A stretch of DNA of 64,000 nt from Coptis chinensis (Eukaryota > Streptophyta > Magnoliopsida > Ranunculales > Ranunculaceae), in NCBI GenBank assembly GCA_015680905.1, contig CM027378.1:103437501-103501500 (forward strand), read 5' to 3'. Below are positions 48,170-59,120 of the stretch, one piece after another. Position 1 is the stretch's first letter. The number at the start of each line of letters is the position of its first letter. The notes below the pieces were generated by a model. That model worked only from the letters and a program-made list of their open reading frames with translations, did no database searches and had not been told where the DNA came from. The position numbers and the translations under genes are program-made.

Positions 48170-49589
48170 TGTGCTTGTTTAGTGGCAAATGGGGGTGACA
48201 AATTTTATTTTCCCACTAGATGCACAATTAGCCAGTGTTTAGCTGCATTTAAGGATAGTGGCAAACACTATTTACATTTTACCGGCAAATGAAATTTTCC
48301 CACTAGAAGTGGAAAAATAGAATCCACTGCCCCCCCTCTAAACTCTTTTGCCAATGGAAAAATCACCCAAAATTTTCCACTAGGGCAAAAATATTTGCCA
48401 CTATCTATCGCACTCATCTCTCTCTCTCTCTCTCTCGCATCTCTCACTTCGCTTGATTTCTCACTCAAATAACTCAAACAGTCAAGTGAGATTTCCATAA
48501 CAATCTCTTTAATCAATTCAATATGTTTCGAATCAACCAGTAGTTTCAAGAAATTTGACACGTTTGGTTGTAAATTTAACAATCTCACATCTCTCTCTCT
48601 CTCTCTCATTTTCTCACTGTTTTTTTCCCTCTTTCTCAGATTTGGATTCGGGGTTCTCACTGTAATCTCTCTCTAGCTTGCCGCCATCAGGTATGATTTT
48701 TTTGGTTTTGATTTCTTTTTTTAGGGGGCGGGGGTTAAGTTTGATTTCATTTTTTTTGTTTTGATTTGTTCCCACTGTAATTAGTACTATTTGATTTTGT
48801 TTTGGTTTTGATTTTATTGAAAATAATGTTTGTTAAATAAGGCTCATGGATTTTGTTGAACTACTTCGTTGATGGATATGGGCTTGACTGTTGTTTGACT
48901 GGACATGGTTTGATATGATATGAACTATTTCGTTGATGGACAAATGGATATGAGACTATTTTGTTGACATTGATATTGAAGAGTATTGATACTGTTGTTT
49001 GAAGACTATTGAATATGAGACTATTTAGCATTTCGGTCTTAAAAGTATTGATATTGTTGTTTGAAGTAACAAACAATTTAATAGTGTTTAATTCTTAGAA
49101 GTAATGATTATTAGGTGTGTGTCTATGTAGTGGTAGGTGGTATTGTGTGTGTGGTGGAGGTAGTAGTGTGTATGTATGGTATGGTGTGGTGGAGGTGGTA
49201 GTATGAGTGTGTGGTGTGGTGTGGTGGAGGTGGTACACTACACCATAACAGGATATTTGTAATACGCATTTTTTTTGTTTTATAATGGTTTTTAGTCGTT
49301 GGTAATTTGCCAACGCTTTCTAAACGTTGGTAATGCTGTAAAGTGTTACTTAAATTTTAAGAATTAATTTCTAGCACTTGAAAACCGTGTGACAAGTGTT
49401 AGAAATCCAAAAAACCAAAACAACTTCGAAATTTTGAAAATAGGGAAACAAAAAAGAAATCACGAAATAGAAAACCTCTCTTTCTCTCTCACAACTGCTA
49501 CTACTATCTTCCCCCATTAGGGTTTTCTGATCTTTTCTCTTACTGCTTTCGAGAGGTGATCTGAAATTAATTAATTAATAATAATAATA

Positions 49590-49738
49590 GAAGATCTAGT
49601 TTTAGACCCAAACAATTAGAGATTGGGTATTAATCCCACTCTCACTAGTCATGGTACTAATCGGAATCCTCCGTTACTTTGTCTTAAAACTCATGCGTTC
49701 TTCTCAATTACCAACTGATCCCAAAATCGTCAAAGAAG
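49590..49738 (+). pseudogene. EMC3: EMC3 first-exon fragment (captured)
   Basis: Reads DWVLIPLSLVMVLIGILRYF then KLMRSSQLP and KIVKEG, the N-terminal exon of ER membrane complex subunit 3 (normally ending in the same KIVKEG before GQ). The start region EDLVLDPNN is one base out of frame with RDWVLIP and the usual initiator is missing. Only one exon is present. A 5'-untranslated-like CT-rich stretch precedes it. Non-functional capture by the surrounding CACTA element is the best explanation. Confidence 0.85.
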
Positions 49739-49926
49739 GGTATTTTTTATAATTATTTAATTCTTTCAATTTTGTTGTTGTTAGTCTAAAGTTTTGATTT
49801 TTATTGTTGTTTAATAGACAGATTGTTGTTAGGGCGAGGAATTTAAGAGCTTAAGGTTTTATTAATTTGAATGATTTGAGTTGTTGGGCTTTTGAGTAAT
49901 GATGTTATTTGATGTTGGGTTGTTAG

Positions 49927-50634
49927 GCATTTGCTTATAGTTCGAAAAATAAAGCAAAGAGGTTGAAGTCTAGAGCGACAGAGAAAGAGCAAAAGAGATT
50001 ACATGTTCCTACTATTGATAGGAATTTGGGAGAACCTGCTCCTTATGTTGTTGTTGTTCAAGGACCACCTAAGGTAATTTTTAACTTGTTTTTTTTTTAG
50101 CTTGGAATTTTGAAATTTTAGTGTAGGCCATTCATTGTTTGGATGATAGGTTTTGAGTTTGGGGTCTTTGAATGTAGCTCTTGTTGAGTTACATATTTGA
50201 CTATCATTTGAAATTTTGTGGAAGTTGAGAAATGGGTTTAGTTATTGTGATTTTGATGATTGGTTGCAGGTTGGGAAATCACTTTTGATAAAGTCTCTTG
50301 TAAAGCATTACACGAAACAAAACCTTCATGAAGTTTGAGGTCTAATTACAATCATGTCAGGTTCGATACTTAACCATACTCTAAATACCGTAATTGAGTG
50401 TCGTTTAGTTGTATTATTTAGAATCCAGTATTTTCTTTTTAGGTCTTTGTTTGGTTGTACTTTGCTTACACATACTCTAAATAACTTGACCAACTACTGG
50501 AATTACTATTTCAGGGAAGCAGAGGCAGTTGTAGTTTGTGGAGTGTCCAAATGATATTAGTGGCATGATTGATGCAGCGAAGTTTGCTGATATCGCATTG
50601 CTACTTATCGATGGAAGTTACAGATTCGAAATGG
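49927..50634 (+). pseudogene. BMS1: BMS1 ribosome-biogenesis GTPase fragment (captured, introns kept)
   Basis: Three exon-like pieces with intact GT-AG borders: 49927-50073, 50270-50360, 50515-50634. They read KAKRLKSRATEKEQKRLHVP, VVVVQGPPK then VGKSLLIKSLVKHYTKQ (P-loop GPPKVGKS), and VECPNDISGMIDAAKFAD with LLIDGSYRFEM, the N-terminal GTPase region of BMS1, which helps assemble 40S ribosomal subunits. Two TGA/TAG codons interrupt it (after NLHEV, and after GKQRQL), and everything downstream is absent. Retained introns show a DNA-level copy rather than a retro-copy. It directly follows the EMC3 exon, so two unrelated genes are fused. Confidence 0.9.
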
Positions 50635-52475
50635 TTAGTCACAGTTTGTGTATCATTTTGTGCCTTCAGATGTCATCATCTATCTAGGCAATATGCATCA
50701 ATCCAATATTAAATCGTGCCTTACCCATCAATCCAATATGCATTATCATTAGTCTACAATGTCAAACAAATAAAACAAGAAAAGATTGAACTTCAGACAT
50801 AATCATGATCAAACTAGGCAAGCGGTACATAAGGCTTATGATAAAACAAAGGACAACATGGATTATTCAGTGCAAGTTATCAGCTGTCATAACAAGTCCT
50901 TTATTTAGTAGAGAACACATACTTGTAACTATAACATAATATATGTATATATTTTTTCATTAACTTTTATCTTCAAATGATTAAGCTATTATTGAACACC
51001 ATAACTATTTTCATGTTTCCATCATTCAAAAAAATTATGAATATGGATGTATCTTTGAAGAGGAGAGACTATACAAAACAAACCTGAATTGTGGTCACAT
51101 TTCCTTGCTGCGTGAATTGTGATTTGAGGACCTGAAGCATGCTTTAGAACAAATTTTGTGAATAAGAAAAAGTCCAAATCAATGGAATAAAACTTAGAAA
51201 AATACCCAAAACCAAAACTAATTGGCTATCAAACTAATTATCCCAAAATCCAATAGTTAAAGACCTAAAATCACATATCGAACCAAAACCTATTAATACC
51301 CAAAACCAAAATCGAAGGTTTACCAGTGATGGAGGACTGATCCAAAACAAAAACCGAAATTAAAGCTTTAAACTTTAATAAAGAGAGAGGCGGGGAGTGA
51401 TAGAGAGCTTATCATAGCTTTGTGGTGGTGGTGGGTGAGGGCTGCGAAACTTTAAGTGAAGAAGAAAAGAAAAGAAAATGGGGTGGCTGGAGAGAGACAA
51501 AAGTGTTTTTAGGTGTTTTCTTATTTTACCATTTTTTCGTGGAGAGAGAGAGTGAATTGTTTTTGGGTTTTCTAATTTTTTTCGGTTCGAGCTAAGAATG
51601 AAAAAAGCCCCGCCACAATGTTGAGTTTCTAATTAGAGTGGCATTCATTGAGGTAAACCATTTGCACTTTCTCTTTATAGCGAGCTGGTTTGACATTTGA
51701 AATACAACTTTTGAAGCTAGAACAATCCTCGTTTCTTGGTCATGGGTACCGTTTGAATTAACGTTGTGAAATCTCGTTTCTTGGTCATGAGTTCGCTTTT
51801 TGTTGGGAACGAACTAAGATTGGTATTTTGTTGCTAGATGCGTTGAAAGTTTTAGTATATTGCAAGTATGAGCTTCAAGTACTGGAAAGATTGGCTTGGA
51901 GAAAAGGACATGGAAGCAATGTTGATAATGTTAATATTGTCGATGATAATGATTATTCTTTTTGTAATAACTTTAGCTTTGACTTTATAAACTCTGATTT
52001 TGAAGAGCAGCAACCACTTCAGGCATGCGGCGGGAATGGATTCTTCGATTACTATTCTTCTGCTCAAGATGGATTGAGTTATTGAAGATGAGGGATTGAT
52101 TTGTTTTGTGTAAGTATTTTGTTTGCAATGTCAAAGAATATTCTGATTTTTTACTTCTGTATCTATGATGTAGTTTAATTAATTCTATGGAAAAAAGGTT
52201 TCCACCTTCAATTTATCTTTTTTCGTATCTTGTTCCTTTAAATTCTAAGTATATAGCCCTAGCCACCATACTATCTTCTAACACCTCAAGCTGCTTTCTA
52301 ACACTAGTCGTGATGTTATACGTTTTCGTGATGATGCCCTTTCTTTTTGCTCTTCTATTTCCAGCATTCTCCTCAAACTTCGTAAGGTATAATAAAAAAC
52401 CATTCTTTACTTGTATATCTCAATGAATATAAGCTTGTGCCTAGCATACATAGATTTAACACTACCCAAGTGTAG
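50635..52475. other. CACTA interior with an unidentified exon-like piece
   Basis: An open stretch 51828-52085 (+) reading CKYELQVLERLAWRKGHG then acidic/Asn-rich and ending QDGLSY follows a possible acceptor. It may be another captured exon, but I do not recognise it. A shorter minus-strand frame at about 51085-51140 (LQVLKSQFTQQGNVTTIQ) is similarly unassigned. The remainder is AT-rich filler. Confidence 0.3.
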
Positions 52476-52941
52476 GCGGAGGGCACGTCAGGTGAATCTA
52501 TTGATGCCCTTGCAAAAGTCGACATAGTCAAACAAAGAATGGAAGCAACTTATGAAACACTTCAGGTAATTTATAATGTTGGTTCCTGAGTTCTCTCCGA
52601 TTTGTGGATTTTGTCTTATTGTGGAATTATAAACAGGATGCTGCAGGGTTGACTCAATTAAGTGCTAGTGTGGAGGATGTGTTTGCCAGTGGAGATCTTC
52701 CACAAGTTGCAGAAACTTTGGCCAACATGAGACATTGCTTGTCTGCTATAGGTGAGGTAATTTTTTTGGATTTATTATGTTTTGTGTAGAAAGGTATTAG
52801 GCTTCCTAAGGTCTGCTGATATGGTTCTTGAGTTTCTATGTGTATTAGGTTGCAGAGTTTGCGAATGTTAGAAAGCAACTTGAGGTGTTAGAAGATAGAC
52901 TAGAAGAAATGGTTCAACCTCGTCTATCCGAAGCTTTATCT
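52476..52941 (+). pseudogene. COG7: COG7 fragment (captured, introns kept)
   Basis: Three exons with GT-AG borders, 52476-52565, 52637-52756 and 52849-52941, read GESIDALAKVDIVKQRMEAT, DAAGLTQLSASVEDVFASGD with ETLANMRHCLSAIGE, and VAEFANVRKQLEVLEDRLEE ending VQPRLSEALS. This is the N-terminal region of conserved oligomeric Golgi complex subunit 7, a Golgi tethering subunit. The frame is intact across all three, but the first exon and all later exons are missing. After SEALS the frame runs into unrelated sequence to 53088. Confidence 0.9.
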
Positions 52942-53088
52942 CTCTCTGCCCACACACACTCTGACTGGGAGAAACCACGACGGAATTGTAGCACCTTCCA
53001 CCATAATATACTGGAGGGACTTCGCTTCCAATTTGGATCTTGGCTTCCAAACGCATCCAAGCGATTGGTACGTACTGGTAGAAAGGTA
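52942..53088. other. Unidentified sequence fused to the COG7 fragment
   Basis: The COG7 frame continues as THSDWEKPRRNCSTFHHN to RTGRK and then a GT. In the reverse direction the same bases read RLEAKIQIGSEVPPVYYGGR then CYNSVVVSPS, which looks more protein-like and could be a captured exon of another gene in antisense. No family assigned. Confidence 0.25.
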
Positions 53089-54090
53089 TGGATACTTTTT
53101 TTTTTAAAAGTAATTATTTCAAGAAATTTTGTGGTAAAGTTGCAACCTTTTGGTTCCGAACTGAAGTTTAAACTTTCAATTCCATTTTTGTCTTCATGGT
53201 TTTGAATGTGGAGGAGAATGGAAGCGATTGGATGGAATTCCATCGTCTGTGGAAGAAATGAGTTTTTTTATTGGGTGTTTGGGTGGTTATAGATTGTATG
53301 TGAAAGTGTGTTCAGTGGATTTTGTTGCAAATTATTTGTTGTAATTAGTATTCTAAGAGTCACATGCATTTTGTGCTTAATTTTTTTGTGCGTGTTATGT
53401 TGGGTGAGTGTTTTCTTGCTATTTGTTTTTTCTAGATTTCCTTGCTTAGAATTCATGAAATTTAATAAATGCAAGTAGATATCTTAAACTGGATGGAACG
53501 TTTGCAGAAATGGTACTGGATAACATATTATTGGCTATGTTCACAACCTGAATATCTGTCAAATTAGTGAGTATCTCTTGTGGGAAGTACCGAGAGAATG
53601 AGTTATATTATAAAAAGATTACGCGAAGACGACGACATTTTGACAAGGAGTATGGGATAGTACCGTTGAGTGACTTTGAACGGAGAGAATGTTTACGTAA
53701 GTTTGTGAGTTTGGAGAGGTGAGGAGTGAGGGGGCCTGAAAGTTGAAGATGAGGTAAACGGAGTTCATGGACTTAAGTATTGTAACGTACATGAAATGCC
53801 ACGCCAGTCACATGGTGCAAAAGGTGTGGTTGAGTCCCAACCATCTAGTGAACCAATGGGTCGTGGAGGTTTTGTTCAGCTAATAATATAGGAGATTCTA
53901 AAAGGCCTCATCAACTTGATCCTTGGTCCATCATCTTTTCAGTTAGTCTGGTATATCATGCATGTGTACCCCATTTACAATATAATGAAGGAAAACATAA
54001 ACTTCTCCAATTTAGATTTTCCCTTCAATTGTGAGTGAAATGAGGTTCTATAGTTAGTACTGTACTTCTTATAGCAAGTAGTATTAATAA
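53089..54090. other. CACTA interior, nothing recognised
   Basis: AT/GT-rich sequence between COG7 and PDI fragments; no further gene fragment identified. Confidence 0.35.
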
Positions 54091-54164
54091 ATCTCAACTT
54101 TTGATTTCATATGCGTTGATATCTATGCTCCTTGGTGTGGTCACTGTCAAAAACTCTCTCCTGA
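54091..54164 (+). pseudogene. Protein disulfide isomerase thioredoxin-domain scrap (captured)
   Basis: Reads VDIYAPWCGHCQKLSPD, the active-site segment of PDI-family thioredoxin domains with the CGHC pair intact. It is cut off immediately by the terminus of the inner CACTA element at 54165, so only about 25 codons remain. Confidence 0.7.
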
Positions 54165-55601
54165 CACTACTACAGAATGACACTTATACCACTGTTTTTA
54201 AGTGTAGTATAAATATATTTATCACTGTTATACAACCGTGACAATAGGTGGTGTGGTATATAATAATAGCAAAACTGTGGTATATATGTTTAACGGATAC
54301 CACGGTTTTTCAAAGAACCGTGGTTTGTAATGCCCATTATATACCATGGTTGTCAACATAACCGTGGCATATAAGCTATTGAAACCGTGGTTTATGTTAG
54401 TGTACATGTTATAATACCGTAGTATATAGTTATAATAAACACTACGGTTTATGCCAAACCGTGGTATATATATTAATAATAGTGCTAGTAATAGTCTTCC
54501 ACTTAAAAACCGAACCTGCATAACAAAATTTACACAGCCTGCATACATACAACATTTCCATCTTCCCAACAAATTCCAAAATGTACAATAAACTATCAAA
54601 CATTGCAAAAAAAGATAATAATAATAATATAAAAAAAACTTCCATTAATTTTTTGAGTGCACTAAGAAAACAAACTTCAAATTCCTTTTCATAAATTAAA
54701 AAGGTAAGATTCATAAATTAAATTGGAGGGTCGAACATAGCTAAAACTCATCCTCATTCGGCCCGATTTGAAACACCCCATTTTCCTGGATGAACTGAAT
54801 AATATCGAGTCGAACACCGTCAAGTTCATCTTGTGTGTATGTCTCCTTCAGTTCTAAATTTGTTATCTGGATGAGTCAAAGCACAACATGTGGAGTTACT
54901 ATATAAGAATAAGGCGAAGTCGTTGAGCCAAATAAAGTGTTTGTCAAAACTTTCGAATACCTTATTTTCAAATGATCCAGTTGAACAAGCTTCTACTATT
55001 TCCCTCATAAACTTCATTGTATAATACCCACACTGTGCCACTGGTTGATATGGGCCCTAACATATAGACTCACAACATATGTAAACATATACTTTTCAAA
55101 GAAAAAGACAATAATGTGTTGGATTTGTTTACCTTGATCTTGTCCCACTTCAGCGGAACTCGTTTCCCATCAACCCTTTGCAATATGAGGACCGCACTTT
55201 ACAATAAGATAAATGCAAAACATTTAATTCACAAGGTTTAGAGACAACCAATAGAAACTAAGCTATGTTCTATTAAGCGAAACATGATTCACTCCCACAT
55301 AGTTTATACTATCTTTCTCCTCAACAAAAGCTACAAAAACGATTATCAAGTAAGTAGACCTTATTGGTGGATGTTCTGTTATAATTTGAGCATCAGGGAC
55401 CTGAGATGTTGCCCTAAGAAAGTGAGCCAAAGGCTGACCATATGTGTGTGGAAACGCCCGGCTGATGCTGTGCGCACCAGATGGGTCAGCAGCAGTAGTG
55501 GTTGCATCACCCAATTCAACCCTGATTGTAGTTCCCTGCATTAATGGAAAAAGTAAAATATTAGCAGACATCACTTGATTTACAATGGAAACAAGTAACA
55601 A
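54165..55601 (-). mobile_element. Inner CACTA (En/Spm) remnant with Ulp1-type protease end
   Basis: Terminus CACTACTACAGAATGAC at 54165, followed by many ACCGTGGT(A/T)TAT subterminal words, differs from the outer CACTA. On the minus strand a spliced-type gene ends at a TAG complementary to 54741-54743: ELKETYTQDELDGVRLDIIQ, preceded by GPYQPVAQCGYYTMKFMREI (C48 Ulp1-like peptidase; the Cys of QCGYY is the expected nucleophile), by a short exon at about 55137-55200 (GKRVPLKWDKIK), and by a further piece 55263-55601 with [11 protein letters not shown]. This layout matches the Ulp1-bearing ORF of plant CACTA elements, read toward the 54165 end. The opposite terminus was not found, so the element is incomplete and the end given is only the last supported coding piece. 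Confidence 0.65.
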
Positions 55602-56374
55602 TTTAATAATCTAATCAAACGAATACAGATGATCTACCAGCCAATGCTCCACTAGTTTATGAACCCAAATTCAATTCCACTAGTCCCGTGTTCACCTCAC
55701 CCCATGATTTTGAGTTGATATGCTAATATTAAAACATGATTTTGAGTTGAAAAAGCATTAGTTTACAAAATGCTTACAAATCTTGCAGACCTAAAATTGG
55801 CTTAAGACTGGACAGTTAAATTCTTCTTGGACGTTCGCAATTCTTGTAAGGACCAATAACTTAACCATAACAGCAAGCAATTAGACCATTCTGAAATCAA
55901 GAAGAGCTGACAAGAAGATCTAAACCACTTGATAAGGGCAAAAAATATCGATAAGAGAAAAGTCAGAGAGCTACGATGTCAATGGTTAGAGAACTGATAA
56001 AAGTAAACAAATATAAAAAAAATCAAGTAACCCCCACTCCCCCTTAAAACAGTCGTTGGATCCCAGAAAATAGTTTTATGGACAATGGGCCATGGTGTTT
56101 GAACGATGACAATCTCATTATTTTATTCAAGATTATTAGTGATCTAACTTCACAGGTCGTACGCACCCTTTCAACCCTCAAGGTATTTCAGTGAGTAAGG
56201 AGCAAGAGAGAGAGAGCTAACCTTATACTTTGGTAGTTGGCGACTTGGTGGTGAGCTGGTGAAGGAGCTCTTCTCGGGGTTTATTTTTTGGGTAAAGTTC
56301 TCGACTTCTCGCCTTCTTGGGGGTTTTTTTTTTTATTTTTTTCCGAACAAAAGTGACAAAACCAAAGAGAAGAA
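55602..56374. other. CACTA interior, nothing recognised
   Basis: AT-rich with a GAGAGA tract at about 56205-56217. It may include more of the inner CACTA element, but no domain is visible. Confidence 0.3.
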
Positions 56375-56545
56375 AGTTTAAAACGCGATTTTTTCAAAAT
56401 ATCGCGATATATACAGTTTTTACGTTTAAATCGCGTTTCAAACGTTTTAAACGCGATATTTTGAAAAACACGGGTTCAAAATGCATACAAGACGCCTTGG
56501 CAATTTAACGGGTTTTAAACGCGTTTTATTCAAAAAAACGCCGTA
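56375..56545. mobile_element. Word-repeat element (GTTTTAAACGCG)
   Basis: About 170 bp dominated by iterations of GTTTTAAACGCG and its complement CGCGTTTAAAAC, plus TATCGCGATATAT. This is the same architecture as the other word-repeat MITEs here. A candidate right end, inverted, reads CAAGTACGGCGTTTTTTTG. Boundaries and target duplication are uncertain. Confidence 0.45.
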
Positions 56546-56556
56546 CTTGGTGACAA

Positions 56557-56781
56557 TTGACTGCAGTCATACCGCCTTGTAGAAACCTTCCGTCCATCAA
56601 TCACATTTTTGCCGAAGATTGATGGGTGCCCATCCTTACGGAAGTTTGTTAATCTTGTCACATTCAACAGTATCACTGGTACCTTCATTTTATGAATAAC
56701 AACCTCGTCATCCCTACTCAAGCTCCTCTTCCTCTGATATGCAGGGCTTCGGCTCCTAAAAGGACTGCCACTCTTGAACAT
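56557..56781 (-). pseudogene. TBL/PMR5-family fragment joined to an RS-rich piece
   Basis: The frame 56781 to 56557 reads FRSRSPAYQRKRSLSRDDE (RS-rich, unassigned), then VPVILLNVTRLTNFRKDGHP, SIFGK and KVSTRRYDCS. The second part matches the C-terminal region of TRICHOME BIREFRINGENCE-LIKE proteins (N-x-T-x-L-x-x-x-RKDGHPS, then DCSHWCLPG), which O-acetylate cell-wall polymers in the Golgi. Here it breaks off after DCSQ, before the catalytic D-x-x-H (DCSHWCLPG) is completed. Only one partial exon is present. Confidence 0.6.
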
Positions 56782-58486
56782 GGAGAACTTTCGAAAAAGG
56801 TTTTGGGTTTTTGAGTGCTAGGAATTTTTTTTAGGGTCGGCGGAAGAGAAAAGAAGAAAGGTTTTGGTTTTTTAAATCGCGGGGCTGTTTTTCGATTTAG
56901 GGCCAGTTTTTTTCTCCCCCTTTTTGTAATCCCGGGGTATAATGAGGTAAAATATTAATAAATTTCGATTCTTTATTGATTTTCTTAAATGAAAAATTTT
57001 ATAAAATTTTAAGTTGGATCTAAGTTGGTTTGACTAGTAAAATTATGTTTTTCAATATATTTCGTGGTATTTGTTTTGATTAAAGAATGTTTTTTCAATA
57101 TATTTCGTTTGTTTTTTATAGAAAAGTATACTTAAAAGATGATCTTTACACAATTTTGGATGTTGGGTATGTGTAACTATGCATTAGTTTATTGAAGGTA
57201 GAAGTTTATGTTATTTTGAAACTAGCTATGAGGTACTAAGGGGAATGATGGGGTTTTATTGGATTTGTGCGAGTGGGGTGTCGGGGCATGAGGTATTGAT
57301 TGGTTCTTCATGCTGTCGATTCGTGTGAAGTATGTAATATATCTTTGAAAACATAATGTAGGCATGTAGATCTCAGATTGTAGAATGTACCTGATTATAA
57401 GAATCCCAATGCAAGAGATGTGTGTTTTTTGTGAAAAATGAATTGCCTGCTAGCATTCCTCTGGGGGAATATAGTACAATGAGATTTTAAGCTTCAACTA
57501 ATTTCGATTTTTTGTGTTGGAACTTGGAACCAATGAAGCTTTGATTTGTGTCTTGAGACTCCACCTCTTTCAAATAGTTCTTTAGTAAAGTATTCCCATT
57601 ATGGGATATTTGTTAAATACCTAACAAATTGTTTAAAAACTAGTTTTCCGGCTATTATGTAATCTGAGTTTTCTTCCACAGAATTTGAAGACTCAAAGCT
57701 CTGTACAATTCGCTTGTCTTCATATAGCCCAACTGGTATGGAATATTTTGTAACTTAATAAATCATTTATTTTCCTTGGTGTTAGTAATCATCTTCAATG
57801 CATTTAAGCTTGCTTTACTAGGGACAAGCTTTTACATTGAATTTCCTATTTTAACTTAGAAGTTAGTTCAAATCATAGAAGACATGTTAAAGATTTGTTG
57901 CAAACTTTTTAAATTTTGAACTTCTATTTGGCAGGTCAATATGTGACTGGAGCGGTAGAATAATTTGAACAATTGCAACAACAGTTGAGGATGTCATGTT
58001 TGTGTATAAGTTCTTTTTGTGTATGATTCTCTTTTACATTGAACCGTGTTAGTCATTACCACCATCTTTTTTGTGATTCAACATGGATGTCAAGGGGTTA
58101 GTCAAATGTGATCTCAGAACCATTATATTTCTGGTGTTGGCTTGGTTTTTGCAGCAACACATTTTCATTGTGATTTAGGTGATGGGTTGATTGTTGCAAT
58201 ATTAAGTTTTCTATCTTGCGATAACAGGTATACTATTTGTCATTAAGACTTTTACGACATTTCCTTTATTATATATCTTCTCTATGGTTTAACACTTGAA
58301 TAGGGGTTTTAAGCTTTTAGAACTTCATGTGTGTTGTTTATTTCTATGTCTTGTATTCTTTTGCTTGTACCTGGTGTTGGGATTGCATGTGTAGGTGTTG
58401 TGTGAACATCTAGCAGTAAGTGTACTTGTAGGGATTTTGAGGAAAAATTGTGGATGCCATTCATTTTTTGTAGGATTAGCTGGTCT
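56782..58486. other. CACTA interior, nothing recognised
   Basis: Long AT-rich stretch without usable ORFs or repeats that I could delimit. Confidence 0.35.
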
Positions 58487-58792
58487 CACTACAAAATATG
58501 AGATTTTTTTTTTATCAACAACCCATCAGCAACGGTTTATAACCGTTACAAATGACTTTTAATTTTTTTTTAAATTAACTAACAACTTTGCAATGGTTAA
58601 GAACCGTTGGTAATCTTTTTAACAAATTACTAATGTTTAATAATCGTTGGAAATTTCTGTTTGCAACGCTTATTAACCGTTGCAAATATTTCCAACGCTT
58701 TACCCACGCTATATTTGCAACGCTTAAAAAGCGTTGCGAAAATTATTAACAACGGTTTTTTGTCGTTGCAAATAGCCTGTCATGGTGTAGTG
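58487..58792. repeat. Right subterminal repeat array of the Pack-CACTA
   Basis: About ten copies of the inverted word AACCGTTG / CAACGCTT(A/T) in alternating orientation, for example CAACGGTTTATAACCGTT and GCAACGCTTAAAAAGCGTTG. In CACTA elements such arrays bind the transposase partner. The array starts CACTACAAAATATGAG, which could itself be a CACTA terminus (a nested short element). Confidence 0.6.
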
Positions 58793-59120
58793 GTTGTGTG
58801 TGTGTGTTGACAGGTCATGTGGTAGAGTGATGTGATGGAGTTGTGGTGTTGTGTTGTGTGTGTGGTGATGCACTACTACTGCTATGTGTTGGGTTGTTGT
58901 TCTTCTTTGGGTGTTGCTTTACTTTCTTTCTTTGTTTGTGTGTTAGGTCTTTGGTGCTGTTTTAAATGCGCTACTATTGTTCTTGTTGTTCTTTGCTTCC
59001 AAGTGATCATTTCTTTGCTTTTGGTGCTTGATGGTGGGAGTGTGGTGAGTGTGCTAGTTGGTGTGTGTGATGGTGTAGTGGTGTAGGTGGCAGGTGGTTT
59101 AGTAGTGTAGTGGATTGGTG
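58793..59120. repeat. GT-rich minisatellite-like tract
   Basis: Degenerate TGTGTGGTG / GTAGTGGTG repeats, the counterpart of a similar tract at 49120-49235 on the other side of the CACTA element. The Val/Cys-rich ORF across it is a by-product. Confidence 0.6.

Larger units (their letters stand above)
49236..58792. mobile_element. Pack-CACTA element carrying host gene fragments
   Basis: Left terminus CACTACACCATAACAGG and right terminus, inverted, CACTACACCATGACAGG, both followed by TATTTG(T/C)AA and subterminal inverted words of the AACCGTTG(C/G)(A/T)AAT type (49290-49345 and 58520-58770). These are hallmarks of CACTA (En/Spm) elements. The 3-bp flanks are GTA and GTT, so the duplication is imperfect. 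The interior holds EMC3, BMS1, COG7, PDI and TBL fragments plus a second CACTA remnant, and no full transposase was recognised. About 9.56 kb. Confidence 0.7.

Noticed and set aside
58487-58792. A stand-alone 306-bp CACTA MITE
   Set aside because: It begins CACTACAAAA, but its right end matches the terminus at 49236 much better than its own left end, and no shared 3-bp flank was found; kept only as a subterminal array with that possibility noted.
58832-59086. Val/Cys-rich plus-strand ORF and antisense Thr-rich ORF
   Set aside because: They lie in a GT-rich minisatellite tract; composition explains both.
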